64,000 bases of DNA, from assembly GCF_001704415.2 (NCBI RefSeq), contig NC_030817.1, positions 38,203,550 through 38,267,549 on the forward strand, read 5' to 3'. The notes under the pieces were generated by a model that saw nothing but the letters and a program-made list of their open reading frames with translations, did no database searches and was not told the origin of the DNA. Shown piece by piece: positions 45,990 to 58,024 of the stretch (its first letter is position 1; every line of letters begins with the position of its first letter). Source of the DNA: Capra hircus (taxonomy: Eukaryota; Chordata; Mammalia; Artiodactyla; Bovidae). The position numbers and the translations under genes are program-made.

Positions 45990-46925
45990 GGAGGACGAGG
46001 TTTATCTATTTTACATATGGTATTGTGTATCTGTTAATTCCATACTCCCAATTCATCCCTGCCACCCTTTCCCTTTGGTAACCATAAGTTTGTCTTCTAT
46101 GTATCTAAATTTTATTTCTGTTCTGTACACAAGTTCATTTGTCCTGCTTTTTAGACTTCATGTATTAGTGATACCATATATTTGCCTTTCTCTGTCTGAC
46201 TTACTTCACTTAGTATGATGATCTCCAGGCTCATCCACGTTGCTGCAGATGGCATTATTTTGTTCTTTTTCAATGGCTGAGTAATATTCCACCACATGCA
46301 TACGTACCACATCTTCTTGATCCATTCCTCTGCCAATGGACATTTAGGTTGCTTCCGCATTCTGACTATTTTAGATAGTGCTTCAGTGAACATTGAAGTG
46401 AAAGTACCTCTTCAAATTATGGTTTTCTCTGGATATATGCCCAGGAGTGGTATTGCTGGATCATTTGGTAGCTCTATTTTTAGCTCTTTAAGGAAACTCC
46501 ATACTGTTCTCCATAGTGATTGTATCAATTTCTATTCCCACCAACAGTGCAGGAGGGTTCCTTTTTTTCCACACCCTCTTCAACATTTAAGATTTGTAGA
46601 CGTTTTGATGATGGCCATTCTGACTGGCTTGATTGGCACCTCATTGTAGTTTTGATCTGCATTTCTCTAATAATTAGTGATGTTGAGCATCTTCTCACGT
46701 ACCTGTTGAATCTGTATGTCTTCTTTGGAGAAATGTTTATTTAGGTCTTTTGGGCATTTTTTATTGTTTTTATTTGTTGTTGTTATTGAGTTGTAAGAGC
46801 TGTTTGTATATTTTGGAAATTAAGCCCTTGCTGGTTGCATCATTGCAAATATTTTCTCCCATTTTGTGGACTGTCTTTTTGTTTTGCTTATAGTTTCCTT
46901 TGCCGTGCAATGTTGCCTCTACTAA
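45990..46925 (-). mobile_element. L1 LINE 3' fragment
   Basis: The antisense of the L1 ORF2 end: TTTCAATGGCTGAGTAATAT, CCAGGAGTGGTATTGCTGGA, TTTTGATCTGCATTTCTCTA and TTGCAAATATTTTCTCCCAT. Frames are broken. 46926-48030 shows nothing else except a short MIR-like piece near 47260. Confidence 0.85.
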
Positions 46926-48034
46926 TGTTCTGTAAAACTTGCTCTTAATCCCTCAGTATACAAAAGGATCTGAACTACCCCCAATCCATGATTATCTCCT
47001 CTTGAATAAAGGACATCGAACTTGTTACTAAATTGTTTTGGTTTTGTCATTTGACATAGATGAGGTACTAATTACAGAAATAATACTGTTTCTTCTGACA
47101 AATAATATGTACTTAGGGACTGCTGTTATTTGCAATAGTGCTTCACAGCTTACAGATCTTTTCATATGTTTTATTGAGTGTTTGTTTCTCACAAGAACTA
47201 TGTCCAGTAGTGGGGTCTGGTATTATTTCCCTGTCTCTTTTACTGATGAAAAAAAAAAAATAAGAGACTAAGTGACTTGACTAAAACCTCACAACTGATA
47301 TAGTTGATATCTGTTGCTTTTGTTGGGCCAGTTTACTTTCTCATTTTGGTAATATGACTCTGGTTTTCCTTTAAGGAACTATCCCTGTGTCTTTCTGTAA
47401 CCCCTAGCAGGACTGTCAATCAAGGGACTTTGCCTGTCTCTGTTACATATGACCCACACTAGCCTATCATATCCCACTATATCCCACTGAATGCAGAGAC
47501 TGAGGTACAGGTTGGCATATGGTCCAAGTAATTTGAGGTTTTTAAAAAAAGAGAGAAATAAATGAATTCTAGGAATGAGTTGGCTTCACTTGGGAGCTGT
47601 AAGGACCATGAAAACCTGGAGCAATTGTGTAGAGAAAGCTGCAAGAGGGAAGCCAATACAGAGGAAAGCCAAGTGGAGAACCAGAAAGAGAGAGAGATAA
47701 AGAAAGAAAGAAATTCCTGATTTTATTTAAAGAAATGAATATAGCTATCTCTGAAGCTGGATTAACTCCTGGTTTTTAAGTTCTTTGATTCCTTGTTTTT
47801 CTTAAGCAGGTTTGGAGTTTTTTCTTGAAACTCAAAACTCCCAACTAATTCACCTAATAACTGTCTTAGCTATGATTGAACCATGTCTTTTGATATTAAA
47901 TCCTTTGTTAATTCCACTGATGCATACTTCAGAAAGATGTTCCTATCTATAAATGTCAAAACTGATAGGCTGCCTTTGTGGGAGATTTGAGAATCTTCCC
48001 TCTTTACATGAAGACATTCTGGCCTGGGATCCTT

Positions 48035-49038
48035 TCAAGTTTTCATTAAAAAAATTCTATTAAGAGAATGAGAAGACAAACCACAGACTGCAAGGAAATA
48101 TTTGCAAGAGACATATCTGATAAAGGACTATTACCCAATGTATACAAAGAGCTAAACAACAAGAAAACAAGCAATCTGATTTAGAAATGGGCAAGAGATC
48201 AGAACAGATGTTTCACCCAAGAAGATATACAAATGGAAAATAAGCATACAAAAAGATGTTCTACATCATATGTCATCAGGAAATACAAATTAAAGCAATT
48301 AAAGAATACTACCACACACTTATAAGAAGGCCAAAATTCAGAATGCTGACAACTCCATATGCTTGCAAGGATATGGAGCAAGAGGAACTCCCTTTCATTG
48401 CTGGTGGGAGTGCAAGTGGTACAGCCAATTTGGAAGATAGTTTGGCAGTTTCTTCCAAAACTAAACACACTTGTACCATAGGATGCAGCAATCTTGCTCC
48501 TTGGTATTTACCCAGAAGAGTTGAAAATGTATGTATGCACAAAAATCTACACCTGGATGTATACAGCAGCTTTATACATAATTGCCAAATACTGGAAGTA
48601 ACAATGATGTCCGACTATGGTGAAAGAATGAGTAAACTGTGGTACATCTGGACAATGGATTATTAACTCTGTGCCAATAAGAAATGAGCCGTCAATCTAT
48701 AGAAAGACTTGGAGGAGCCTTAGATGCATATTGCTGAGTGAAAGAAACCAATCTGAAAAGGCTACATACTATATGAATCCAAATATATGACATTTTGGAA
48801 AAGGCAAAAGTATGAAGTAAAAAGATGAGTGGTTTCCAGGGATTAGAAGGGTGGGAGAAATAAATAGGCAGTGCACAGAGGACTTTCGGGGCAGTGAAAC
48901 CATTCTGCATAATCCTCTAGTGGTGGATATGTTATTTTACTTGTCCAGTTTCAAAGAATATACAACATGAAGAGTGGCTCCTAATGTAGACTATCAACTT
49001 TGGGTGATAATGATAGGTTCTTTTAAAAATTTTTTTTT
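48035..49038 (+). mobile_element. L1 LINE 3' fragment
   Basis: Sense ORF2 end: GAAGACAAACCACAGACTGC, AATTTGGAAGATAGTTTGGC, CCAGAAGAGTTGAAAATGTA, then the 3' UTR, in which a BOV-A2 inserted. It lies opposite the antisense L1 at 45990-46925. Confidence 0.85.
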
Positions 49039-49045
49039 ATTTTGC

Positions 49046-49046
<1 letters not shown>

Positions 49047-49078
<32 letters not shown>

Positions 49079-49336
49079 AAGTCGCTTCAGTCGTGTCTGA
49101 CTCTGTGTGACCCCATAGATGGCAGCCCACCAGGCTCCTCTGTCCCTGGGATTCTACAGGCAAGAATAGTGGAGTGGGTTGCCATTTCCTTCTCCAATGC
49201 ATGAAAGTGAAAAGTGATGAAGTCGCTCAGTCATGTCTGACTCTTCGCAACCCCATGGACTGTAGCCTACCAGGCTCCTCTGTCCATGGGATTTTCCTGG
49301 CAAGGGTACTAGAGTGGGTTGCCATTTCCTTCTCTG
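49047..49336 (-). mobile_element. BOV-A2 SINE with a (CTG)10 start
   Basis: Both Bov-A units are present, joined by CATGAAAGTGAAAAGTGATG. Ten perfect CTG units at 49047-49076 form the outer end. Direct repeats ATTTTGCACT at 49039-49048 and 49337-49346. Confidence 0.94.
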
Positions 49337-49574
49337 ATTTTGCACTGGGGTGTAGCCTATTAACAAACAATGTTGTGATAGTTTCAGGTGATCAGTGAAG
49401 GGACTCAGGCATACATGTACATGTATGATAATGATATGTCAATGTACATTCATCAAGCATAATGAATGCAGCACTCTAGTGAGGGATGTTGATAATGTGT
49501 GTGCAGGAGTAGAAGATATCTGTACCTTCCTCTTAATTTTACTGTGAACTAAAACTGCTGTTAAAAAAAAAATC

Positions 49575-49832
49575 TATTTTGGACTGGTGGTCCAGTGTTT
49601 AAGAGTCGATCTATCATTGTAGGAAACACAGGTTTGATCCCTGGTCTGGGAAGATTCCACATGCCTCAGGGCATCTAAGTCCGTGTGCCACAACTACTCA
49701 TGAGCCACAGCAAGAGAAGTCCCCGCAATGAAAAGCCTTCGCACTGCAACTACAAAGTAGTTCCTGCTCATTACAACTAGAGAAAGACTCTGAGCAGCAA
49801 TGAAGACCCATTGTAGCTAAAAAATTTAAAAA
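49575..49832 (+). mobile_element. CHR-type tRNA SINE
   Basis: GGACTGGTGGTCCAGTGTTT, GGTTTGATCCCTGGTCTGGG, CAACTACTCATGAGCCACAG and GAAGACCCATTGTAGCTAAA. 49833-50455 shows nothing recognised. Confidence 0.85.
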
Positions 49833-50458
49833 AATTTTTTTGTGAGTCTATTTTAAGATGTCAGAGGCCATTGCTTTTGATCTCTGCATATATTTTACAA
49901 ACTTTTTGGCAGCAAGGTTAGAAGAATGGGTTGGTGAAATAATCCATGGAAGAGTATGCTTTTTGGATAAGGCAAGAAAGGAGTGATGGGAATGTAGCAG
50001 AGTTACCATGGGTGGAAGAATTTTATTACTTTGATGATGTGAAAGAATATTTCTCATGTAAATATAAGAAAAGTGGTTAAAACCGCTTAAGACACCTTTT
50101 CAGGTTGGTTCATCATAGACAAAATGGTAAACTGTTTTGCTTTAATGTCCCAACTTCTCTGATTTTCTACCTCCAATTCCCTTCTTTCATTTTTATTATT
50201 TTGCAAGCACAGCACCGTATATGAATGTTTTCAAATTTTCAACACTTTAATCCACTAGAAGGAAAGGTCACGGGCTGTAACATCTTTTTCTTATATATCT
50301 TCCTCCTTTCCATCCCTTTTCTTCTGCAGCCTCTGGTCCCTGCATTTTTCTCACTTGAATCTTTTTGTCCTCCCACCTTCATTCTTTCATTTTTAGAAAA
50401 GAATGGGGTGAGATGAAGGGAAGGGACAAGCAAATCCTGTGAGAGAATTAGGTCAAAT

Positions 50459-50973
50459 TCAGTTCAGTTCAGTTCAGTCGCTCAGTCATGTCCGACTCTT
50501 TGTGACCTCATGAATCACAGCACGCCAGGCCTTCCTGTCCATCAACAACTCCCGGAGTTCACTCAGACTCATGTCCATCGAGTCGGTGATGCTATCCAGC
50601 CATCTCATCCTCGGTTGTCCCCTTCTCCTCCTGCCCCCAATCCCTCCCAGCATCAGAATCTTTTCCAATAAGTCAACTCGCCTCATGAGGTGGCCAAAGT
50701 ACTGGAGTTTCAGCTTCAGCATCATTCCTTCCAAAGAAATCGCAGGGCTGATCTCCTTCAGAATGGACTAGTTGGATCTCCTTGCAGTCCAAGGGACTCT
50801 CAAGAGTCTTCTCCAACACCACAGTTCAAAAGCATCGATTCTTCGGTGCGCAGCCTTCTTCACAGTCCAACTCACATCCATACATGACCACAGGAAAAAC
50901 CATAGCCTTGACTAGACGGACCTTAGTCGGCAAAGTAATGTCTCTGCTTTAGAATATACAATCTAGGTTGGTC
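50459..50973 (-). mobile_element. BovB LINE 3' end
   Basis: GTTCA-unit tail, then the antisense C-terminal region to CTAGGTTGGTCAT. Possible target repeats ATTAGGTCA (about 50446) and ATTAGGACA (about 50975), one mismatch. 50985-51635 shows nothing recognised. Confidence 0.9.
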
Positions 50974-51639
50974 ATTAGGACAGTTAAAAAAAAATCAAAT
51001 CAGCATGTCCTAAATTTAGGATACCCTGATCAATAAAAGGAATAGAAAATATTCATGTATTAACATTTTTTTACTTGACTCTGCTATCTAGCTACTCCCC
51101 TTATGTTAGCAAAAATGATGTAGGAAAATTTAAGGAAAATGGCAAAACTGAAAAATAGAAAAAAGATTTTGTGTATTTATTGCAATAGGTTTGCTTTCCC
51201 TCTTTTGGAGTTCAAGTTTCTTGAAATCCAATGGATTTCTCTTCCTTTTGCTATGAATACATACAGCATTTAGCTCTTTCTGGATATCATTTCTTTGGAC
51301 TAAACTCTCCAGAGCAATGTGACCACATTTTGTGTTATTTTTTGTCTTTGTAAGTTCTTTTGAGCTAAAGGATTATACAACACCTTTCTCCACTAGGTTC
51401 TTTTACTAACCATTTAATCTATGTTATTCCTGTTTTCCCCAAAAGTCAGCACCTTGAGGTCTTTGAGCCTTAATTAATATTCTTGTTACTTATGGTGTTT
51501 TTGTTTTTCCTGTTAGAAGGTTTAAGTAATATTTGCTCTGCATATTACACTGACCTGTCCTTCAAGATATAGCTTAGATTAATTTACTCTATTAAGTTTT
51601 AAAATTTTCTCTAGTTATCTCCCATTCATGCACTACACA

Positions 51640-52137
51640 ACTGCACACCTGTGGCTGGCTGAATAATGCCTTCCCCTCCCCCTCAAATGTGTTCATTTTC
51701 AATTCCCCAGAATCTGTGAATATTACCTTACATGGCAACAGGAACTTTGCTGATGTGTTTAAAAAGAACCATGATGAGATGGGGAGACTATCCTGAGTTA
51801 TGCAGGCAAGTTCAATGTGATCACAAGTCCTTATGGGTCCTTATGAGGACCAGAGGATCGGAATAGAGGAGGAGACGATGCAGCAATGACAGTGAAGGGA
51901 GAAAAGGCAGTGTGAGGTGGGGTCATGAGCCAAGCAATGTGGCTACCCTCCAAAAAGGTAAGAGAGAGGCTTCTTTCTCAGAGCCTCCAGAAGTAAGTAG
52001 CCCTGCCAAAACCTTGATTTTTAGCCCATAAAGGCTTATTTTGGACATTTGACCTCCAGAATTGTAAGGTAATAAATTTGTGTTGTTACCAAGTCTGTGT
52101 TAATTTGTTACAATAGCAATAGGAAACCAATATGACA
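51640..52137 (+). mobile_element. MLT1/MST-like MaLR LTR
   Basis: GGCTGGCTGAATAATGCCTT, AGGCAAGTTCAATGTGATCA, GACCTCCAGAATTGTAAGGT and AATAAATTTGTGTTGTTACC: the standard order, with an AATAAA near the end. Confidence 0.7.
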
Positions 52138-52904
52138 TCATGATGTATTTTATATTCTTCTAGGTCTGTCCACATAATTTAGTACTTTACCATCATGCTG
52201 TCTAACTTCTACTATGTAAATGCTAGAATATAAATTCCTGGTGGACAGCAACAAGAATTTTTGCCCCCCCCTCTTTTTTTTAAATAACACCCTACAGTGC
52301 CTAGTCCAATCTCAGGTACTCAGTTATTTTTAGTGGATTATAACTTTGGTGAATAAAAGAGAATGGCCACTACCACTGGGGAAATTAAAGGTACTTCAAA
52401 AGATGTATATAACTCAACAAACTGTTTACTTCTTTGGTATCAAATTCCAACCTTTCGGTTTTGAGCTGTGTTACAATGCAGTACTAAGTGCACAGTATTT
52501 GATTAATGGAGGCTGGGACACAGAATGTACTCAACAAGAACTACATGCATTGAGTTGAAATCTGTGGGGATGAAGAAAAAGAAGAGAAAAGCAACATGGG
52601 TCTGGCATAAAGACCTCCTTGTCATTTTTGTCCACTAAGTAAAGTTAAAATGCTTTAAAAGGACATTACTTCTTTTAAATGTTCTTTTAAAAAACATTTT
52701 AATGTTTAATTAATTTCATCTATTAAACTTAAATATCTAGTATTTTAAAACCCAAGTAATATGCTTAATACTGTGCTAAGAGATAAAGAGGTTACAGATA
52801 ATTCATTGAATAAGGGTCTATTCCAAAAGGTTTTAGCATCTGGTTAGGAGATAATACCTGACAATCAACTAAGGTTACCAAGATTTATTAAGTGCCATCT
52901 CATG

Positions 52905-53310
52905 TAATTCAGAATTTGGAGATTACAGATCTTGGAATCTGTATCAATTCTGGAGAATCAATACTTCATTCAGTAAATATTCATTTAGAACTTATTTGGT
53001 GCTCTGTGAATAAGTTTCTGTTTGGAGTTTGCAATCTGATACAGGAAGTCAACAGAAGCAACTAACACAAGAATGGATTAAGTGCTAAATAGCAGGAGGA
53101 TGCTTTGTAGTTGGGAAAATGTTACTACTGTAATTCCTGAAAGCAGAGTTGAAAGGGGAGGAGGAATTGTGAATGATTTTACAGTAGTTATTATTTTGGC
53201 CAAGCCTTGAAAGATGAGTAAGACTTTGAAAATAATATTCTATGCATGAAAGGGCATAGTTTTGGGGAGTATGCTCAGATGAAACAAAGGATGTTTGAAA
53301 GACAATGCAT
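52905..53310 (-). repeat. L2-like LINE relic
   Basis: TTCATTCAGTAAATATTCAT and GGCCAAGCCTTGAAAGATGA resemble antisense L2. 52140-52900 shows nothing recognised. Confidence 0.4.
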
Positions 53311-53324
53311 TAATTTATTATTCC

Positions 53325-53825
53325 TATTCCTATTATTTTCCAAATGTTATTATTAACAAATAACCACAAACTTAAGGCAATACAAATTTATGTATTATCT
53401 TAGAGTTCTGTAGGTGAGCACTCCAATACAGATCCCACTGGGGTAAAACTGAGACATAGCTGAGTTCCATTCTAGAGGCTCTAGTGGTGAATCCACTTCC
53501 TTGTATTTTCCAGCTTCTAGAGGTCACCACAATTCTGGCGAGTAGCGCTCATCCTTTACTTTCGAAGCCAACGTTGCATCTCTCTAGTCATTCTTCATGG
53601 TCACATCTCTTTCCTGACTCTATTCTTCTGCCCCCCTTTTCCAGGACTGAAGGCCCCTGTGATTACCTTAGGTCCACTCAATAATTGCGGGTAATCCATT
53701 TTACAGTCGTTGGGACTAGCAACCTTAATTATGCTTTTGTAGTGAAACAACATATTCACAAGTTCTGGGGATGAAGTCTGTGGACATCTTTGGTGAGGGC
53801 ATTGTTCTGCTTACCACAGGTAGTA
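53325..53825 (-). mobile_element. MaLR-type LTR, decayed
   Basis: AACAAATAACCACAAACTTA and TTATGTATTATCTTAGAGTT, with a later CTGTGATTACCTTAGGTCCA, follow the antisense of an MLT1-type LTR. Confidence 0.5.
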
Positions 53826-54002
53826 AGTAGCACCTAATCTTGAGAGGAGAGAAGGCTAAAAGAGGAAGGGGTGTGAATGCACCGATAAGGTAATTGGGGA
53901 GCAAGTTTCTGAGGCTTGATATAAATTCTCATTTTTTTGGAAAACAGATTTGCCTGTTGAATATAAAATTGTTTGGACAGGCAATTTTGGCGTGCAACAA
54001 AG

Positions 54003-55615
54003 CAGAAGATATTAAGAAGAGGTGGCAAGAATACACAGAAGAACTGTACAAAAAAGATCTTCACAACCAAGATAATCACAATGGCATGATCACTCACCTA
54101 GAGCCAGATATCCTGGAATGTGAAGTCAAGTGGGCCTTAGAAAGCATCACTACGGACAAAGCTAGTGGAGGTGATGGCATTCCAGTTGAGCTATTTCAGA
54201 TCCTGAAAGATGATGCTGTAAAAGTGCTGCACTCAATATGCCAGCAAATTTGAAAAACTCAGCAGTGGCCACGGGACTGGAAAAGGTCAGTTTTCATTCC
54301 AATCCCAAAGAAAGGCAATGCCAAAGAATGCTCAAACTACTGCACAATTGCACTCATCTCACATGCTAGTAAAGTAATGCTCAAAATTCTCCAAGCCAGG
54401 CTTCAGGAATAATTGAATCGTGAACTTCCAGATGTTCAAGCTGGTTTTAGAAAAGGCAGAGGAACCAGAGATCAAATTGCCAACATCTGCTGGATCATGG
54501 AAAAAGCAAGAGAGTTCCAGAAAAACATCTATTTCTGCTTTATTGACTATGCTGAAGCCTTTGACTGTGTGGATCACAATAGACTGTGGACAATTCTGAA
54601 AGAGATGGGAATACCAGACCACTTGACCTGCCTCTTGAGAAATCTGTATGCAGGTCAGGAAGCAACAGTTAGAACTGGACATGGAACAACAGACTGGTTC
54701 CAAATAGAAAAAGGAGTATGTCAAGGCTGTATATTGTCGTCCTGCTTATTTAACTTCTATGCAGAGTATATCATGAGAAATACTGGGCTGGAAGAAGCAC
54801 AAGCTGGAATCAAGATTGCCGGGAAAAATATCAATAACCTCAGATATGCAGATGATACCATGCTTATGGCAGAAAGTGAAGACGAACTAAAAAGCCTCGT
54901 GATGAAAGTGAAAGAGGAGAGTGAAAAAGTTGGCTTAAAGCTCAACATGCAGAAAATGAAGATCATGGCATCTGGTCCCATCACTTCATGAGAAATAGGT
55001 GGGGAAACAGTGTCAGACTTTATTTTTTTGGGCTCCCAAATCACTGCAGATGGTGACTGCGGCCATGAAATTAAAAGACGCTTACTCCTTGGAAGAAAAG
55101 TTATGACCAACCTAGATAGCATATTGAAAAACAGAGACATCACTTTGCCAACAAAGGTCCGTCTAGTCAAGGCTATGGTTTTTCCAGTGGTCATGTATGG
55201 ATGTGAGAGTTGGACTGTGAAGAAAGCTGAGTGCCAAAGAATTGATGCTTTTGAACTGTGGTGTTGGAGAAGACTCTTGAGAGTCCCTTGGACTGCAAGG
55301 AGATCCAGCCAGTCCATTCTGAAGGAGATCAGCCCTGGGATTTCTTTGGAAGGAATGATGCTAAAGCGGAAACTCCAGTACTTTGGCCACCTCATGCGAA
55401 GAGTTGACTTATTGGAAAAGACTCTGATGCTGGGAGGGATTGGGGGCAGGAGGAGAAGGGGACAACTGAGGATGAGATGGCTGGATGGCATCGCCCACTC
55501 GATGGAGGTGAGTTTGAGTGAACTCCGGGAGATGATGGACAGGGAGGCCTGGCATGCTGCGATTCATGGGGTCACAAAGAGTTGGACACGACTGAGCGAC
55601 TGAACTGAGCTGAAC
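54003..55615 (+). mobile_element. BovB LINE, 5'-truncated, nearly open ORF2
   Basis: Starts at the EDIKKRWQEYTEELYKKDLH segment just upstream of the reverse transcriptase and runs to the GAACT tail. Breaks are few: TGA at 54251-54253, TAA and TGA near 54410-54416, TGA at 54990, and a frame change before 55010. Motifs: FIDYAEAFDCVD, VCQGCILSSCLFN, YADD at 54845-54856 (second D encoded GAT), then CESWTVKKAECQRIDAFELW and RRLLRVPWTA in the 197-codon final frame 55010-55603. The endonuclease is missing. The youngest-looking BovB in the window. Confidence 0.93.
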
Positions 55616-55989
55616 TGATTACAGTTTAAGTGAGCAGGTCTAAAGTAAGGAGGTATCATTTTATTGGTCTGAGGCAGCTTCTGCCCATTTCTAATTGTTT
55701 TTCATAAAAATTCATGACATCATCCCATAGGATCTCAGTAAGTGCAGTTTATGGTAATTTGGCTGAATTTGCTCAGTAGATATTAATAGATGCTGTAAGC
55801 CAGGCCTTACATCGTTCACCTACAATCAACAAGAGGAGAGATGAATCTTGACAAACTCCTAGTTAGCAAGGCTGACGAGAGCTAAACGTGAATTTATAAT
55901 GGGTTCAAACTGCAGTCCTTAAGGTATTTCCTTAATAAGGATACAAAACTGAAAAGCTGCACCTGGCCTACTGATCAAAGTCCGACTGC

Positions 55990-56640
55990 TGGCCCAGGCT
56001 CAACACAGCGCGAGCCCAACCTAGCCCCTTTCAGACACTGCCTCTTTCATCCCGCCCGCCGACCACCAGAGTCGGGGACTCGAGCCCCACGACTCCCATA
56101 GACTCCCAGTCCCCACCCCACTAGCACTTCAGCTTGAACTCCTAAAAGCGCCGGGAGGGGGAGAGAAAAAAGGGTGTGGGAAAGGCCCGCAGTCACGTGC
56201 CCCGAGCCGGCCATCTTCCGCTTTCGTCACTTCCTGGTGCAACCGTCGCTTCTGTCCGGGTGGGCTCTGGGCGCATTCGGTGCATCCTCACTGCGTCTGA
56301 CAGTCTGTGCAACTGCCCCTTCCCTGTTCCCAGCGGGAGGGACATGAGTGTCCCTGGGCCGCCTTCCCCGGACGGGGTCCTGGCAGGGCCACCCGAAGTC
56401 CTGGAGGCCGGGGACCTGACGCCAGGTAAGTGCTATTGGGCCGGGAGGGCGGTCTGACCCAAGTGGGTGGTTCTCCGGGCTGCCCAGCTGGAGTAAGTTG
56501 CTTTCAGCAGCTGCTGACCCGAGACTGGCCGCGGGGCGGAATAAGGGAACCTTGCCCTGCCGGCCTTTCTGCCCAGAGGAGGGGGCGGGAAACGAGATCT
56601 GGGGGTGGAGGGAGGGGTGGGAAAAAACGGCGTTTGGGGT
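55990..56640 (+). promoter_or_regulatory. BLOC1S6: CpG island and promoter of BLOC1S6
   Basis: A CpG-rich block around exon 1. CACGTG at 56194-56199 lies within GTCACGTGCC, close to the CLEAR (TFEB/TFE3) consensus GTCACGTGAC. GCCATCTT at 56210-56217 is a YY1-type element of the kind often found at initiation sites, overlapped by an ETS-type CTTCCG. A second TTCC box is at 56230. No TATA box. Transcription start probably near 56210-56230 (inferred). Confidence 0.75.
56344..56425 (+). CDS. BLOC1S6: BLOC1S6 (pallidin) coding exon 1
   Basis: BLOC1S6 is a small coiled-coil subunit of BLOC-1, which sorts cargo from endosomes to melanosomes, platelet dense granules and other lysosome-related organelles. 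It also binds syntaxin 13 (known of the family). The exon encodes residues 1-27 (MSVPGPPSPDGVLAGPPEVL ...) plus the first base of codon 28, ending at CCAG/GTAAGT. The N terminus is proline-rich and probably disordered. The ATG at 56344 matches the known mammalian start. The same frame is open upstream to at least 56176 without an ATG. Loss of this gene causes the mouse pallid phenotype and a Hermansky-Pudlak syndrome in people. Confidence 0.96.
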
Positions 56641-57369
56641 GCTGTTCGTGGGGGTTGAAAGTGAAGCCATTCTGAATCTGCTTATTGACTGCAGCACACT
56701 GTTGGCTATTTGTTACAAGTTAGTGGTTGAAGATGGATTTGCCAGGATGATTGGTTTGTTATTCAGAGAGCTGAGGTATCCGGTATTACTGACCACTCAC
56801 TCATGAAATGCTTGTCTTGCTTGTTGACCTTATTGCATCCCTGTTCCATTCAGCAGTCTTTCTCAGCCCGAATTCAAGGAAAGGTTTAAACCTGAATGGC
56901 CTAAGGCATCTACTGAATGTAATGAATCGACTTGTTCTGCATCCATAGTGGTACTGCCTATGTGTATGTACCATCCTTGGGAGAATTGAGAAACAGTTTG
57001 TGTGTTCTGTGGTTCAGATGAGGAACCCTAGATAAGAAAGGCTGTAGGACTTTGGACGTGCCTTTACTTGTACTTCCTGTTCCAGAAACGTAGAACTTAC
57101 CGCGAAGCTGATAGCTCTCAGCTCTTCCCTGGTCATACTTTTCCTCAGTGATCTCCCTCTTCACACCTTCATAAGTTTCTTCTATAAATATGACTTCCTT
57201 GTATGTAAATGCATATTGGGTCTCTCTGCTGCTTGCTCCTCCATCTGCTTTCTGGGTACTTTAACATGGTCATTTTGCACTAATCTTACCCTACAGCATG
57301 TACTTAAGTAAATATAGATTTCTGATCCTATTAATGGTGCCAAGTCATGATCTCTTGAAACTTTGACAT

Positions 57370-57790
57370 TATTCTTAACTCTTTCCTCCCACCCCTGTTT
57401 ATTCCAAGGGATTCTGCCCTACAATTTCCTTCTCCCTTTTGTATTTTCACCCTTTAACAATAACAGTTGTAAGGCTAGTCCAGCTCCAGTCTCTTATTCT
57501 TCCATCCCATCTATCACACTGTCACATCACTGCCCCAAGATCTGGGTCCCATCATGTCACTTACTTGCTTGGAAACCATAAATGGCTCCTTACTAAATTA
57601 AGGGCCAAACACATTAGCTTGGCACTCAAGGGTGGCCATTGCTGGCTGCATTAGTCTTAGAGCTACTATTCAGCTCACTACTGAATCTCTCTCATGCTCC
57701 AGACACCCCGAACTAACCTCTCTTTCCAGAGCCATCCTATGCTTCTTCCTTTCCTCTTGTTGCACCCCTTTTTCTCCAGTCTTAGAATTC
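57370..57790 (+). repeat. L2 LINE fragment
   Basis: AAACCATAAATGGCTCCTTA and CTCACTACTGAATCTCTCTC fit the L2 3' region. A possible continuation is at 58735-58960 (TCAACTCAAATGCCCACACC), after old L1-like sequence at 57800-58020 and 58405-58730. Confidence 0.6.
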
Positions 57791-58024
57791 TTCCCCATTT
57801 GGAGATAGCCCTCTGTAGGTTGTTGGTGGAAGTGTAAATTGGTGCCATCTCTTAGGAAGGTAGTTTTCCAGTGTCTGTTAACAAATGCATAAACCCCTTG
57901 TCCCATTAACCTAGTTCTAAGAATTTATTCTACAGAAACAGTGACATGAATATGCAAAGACAAGCACAGCTCACTGCAACATTGTTTGAAATAGCAAAAA
58001 GTGAAATAGATGGCTTATTTTCTG

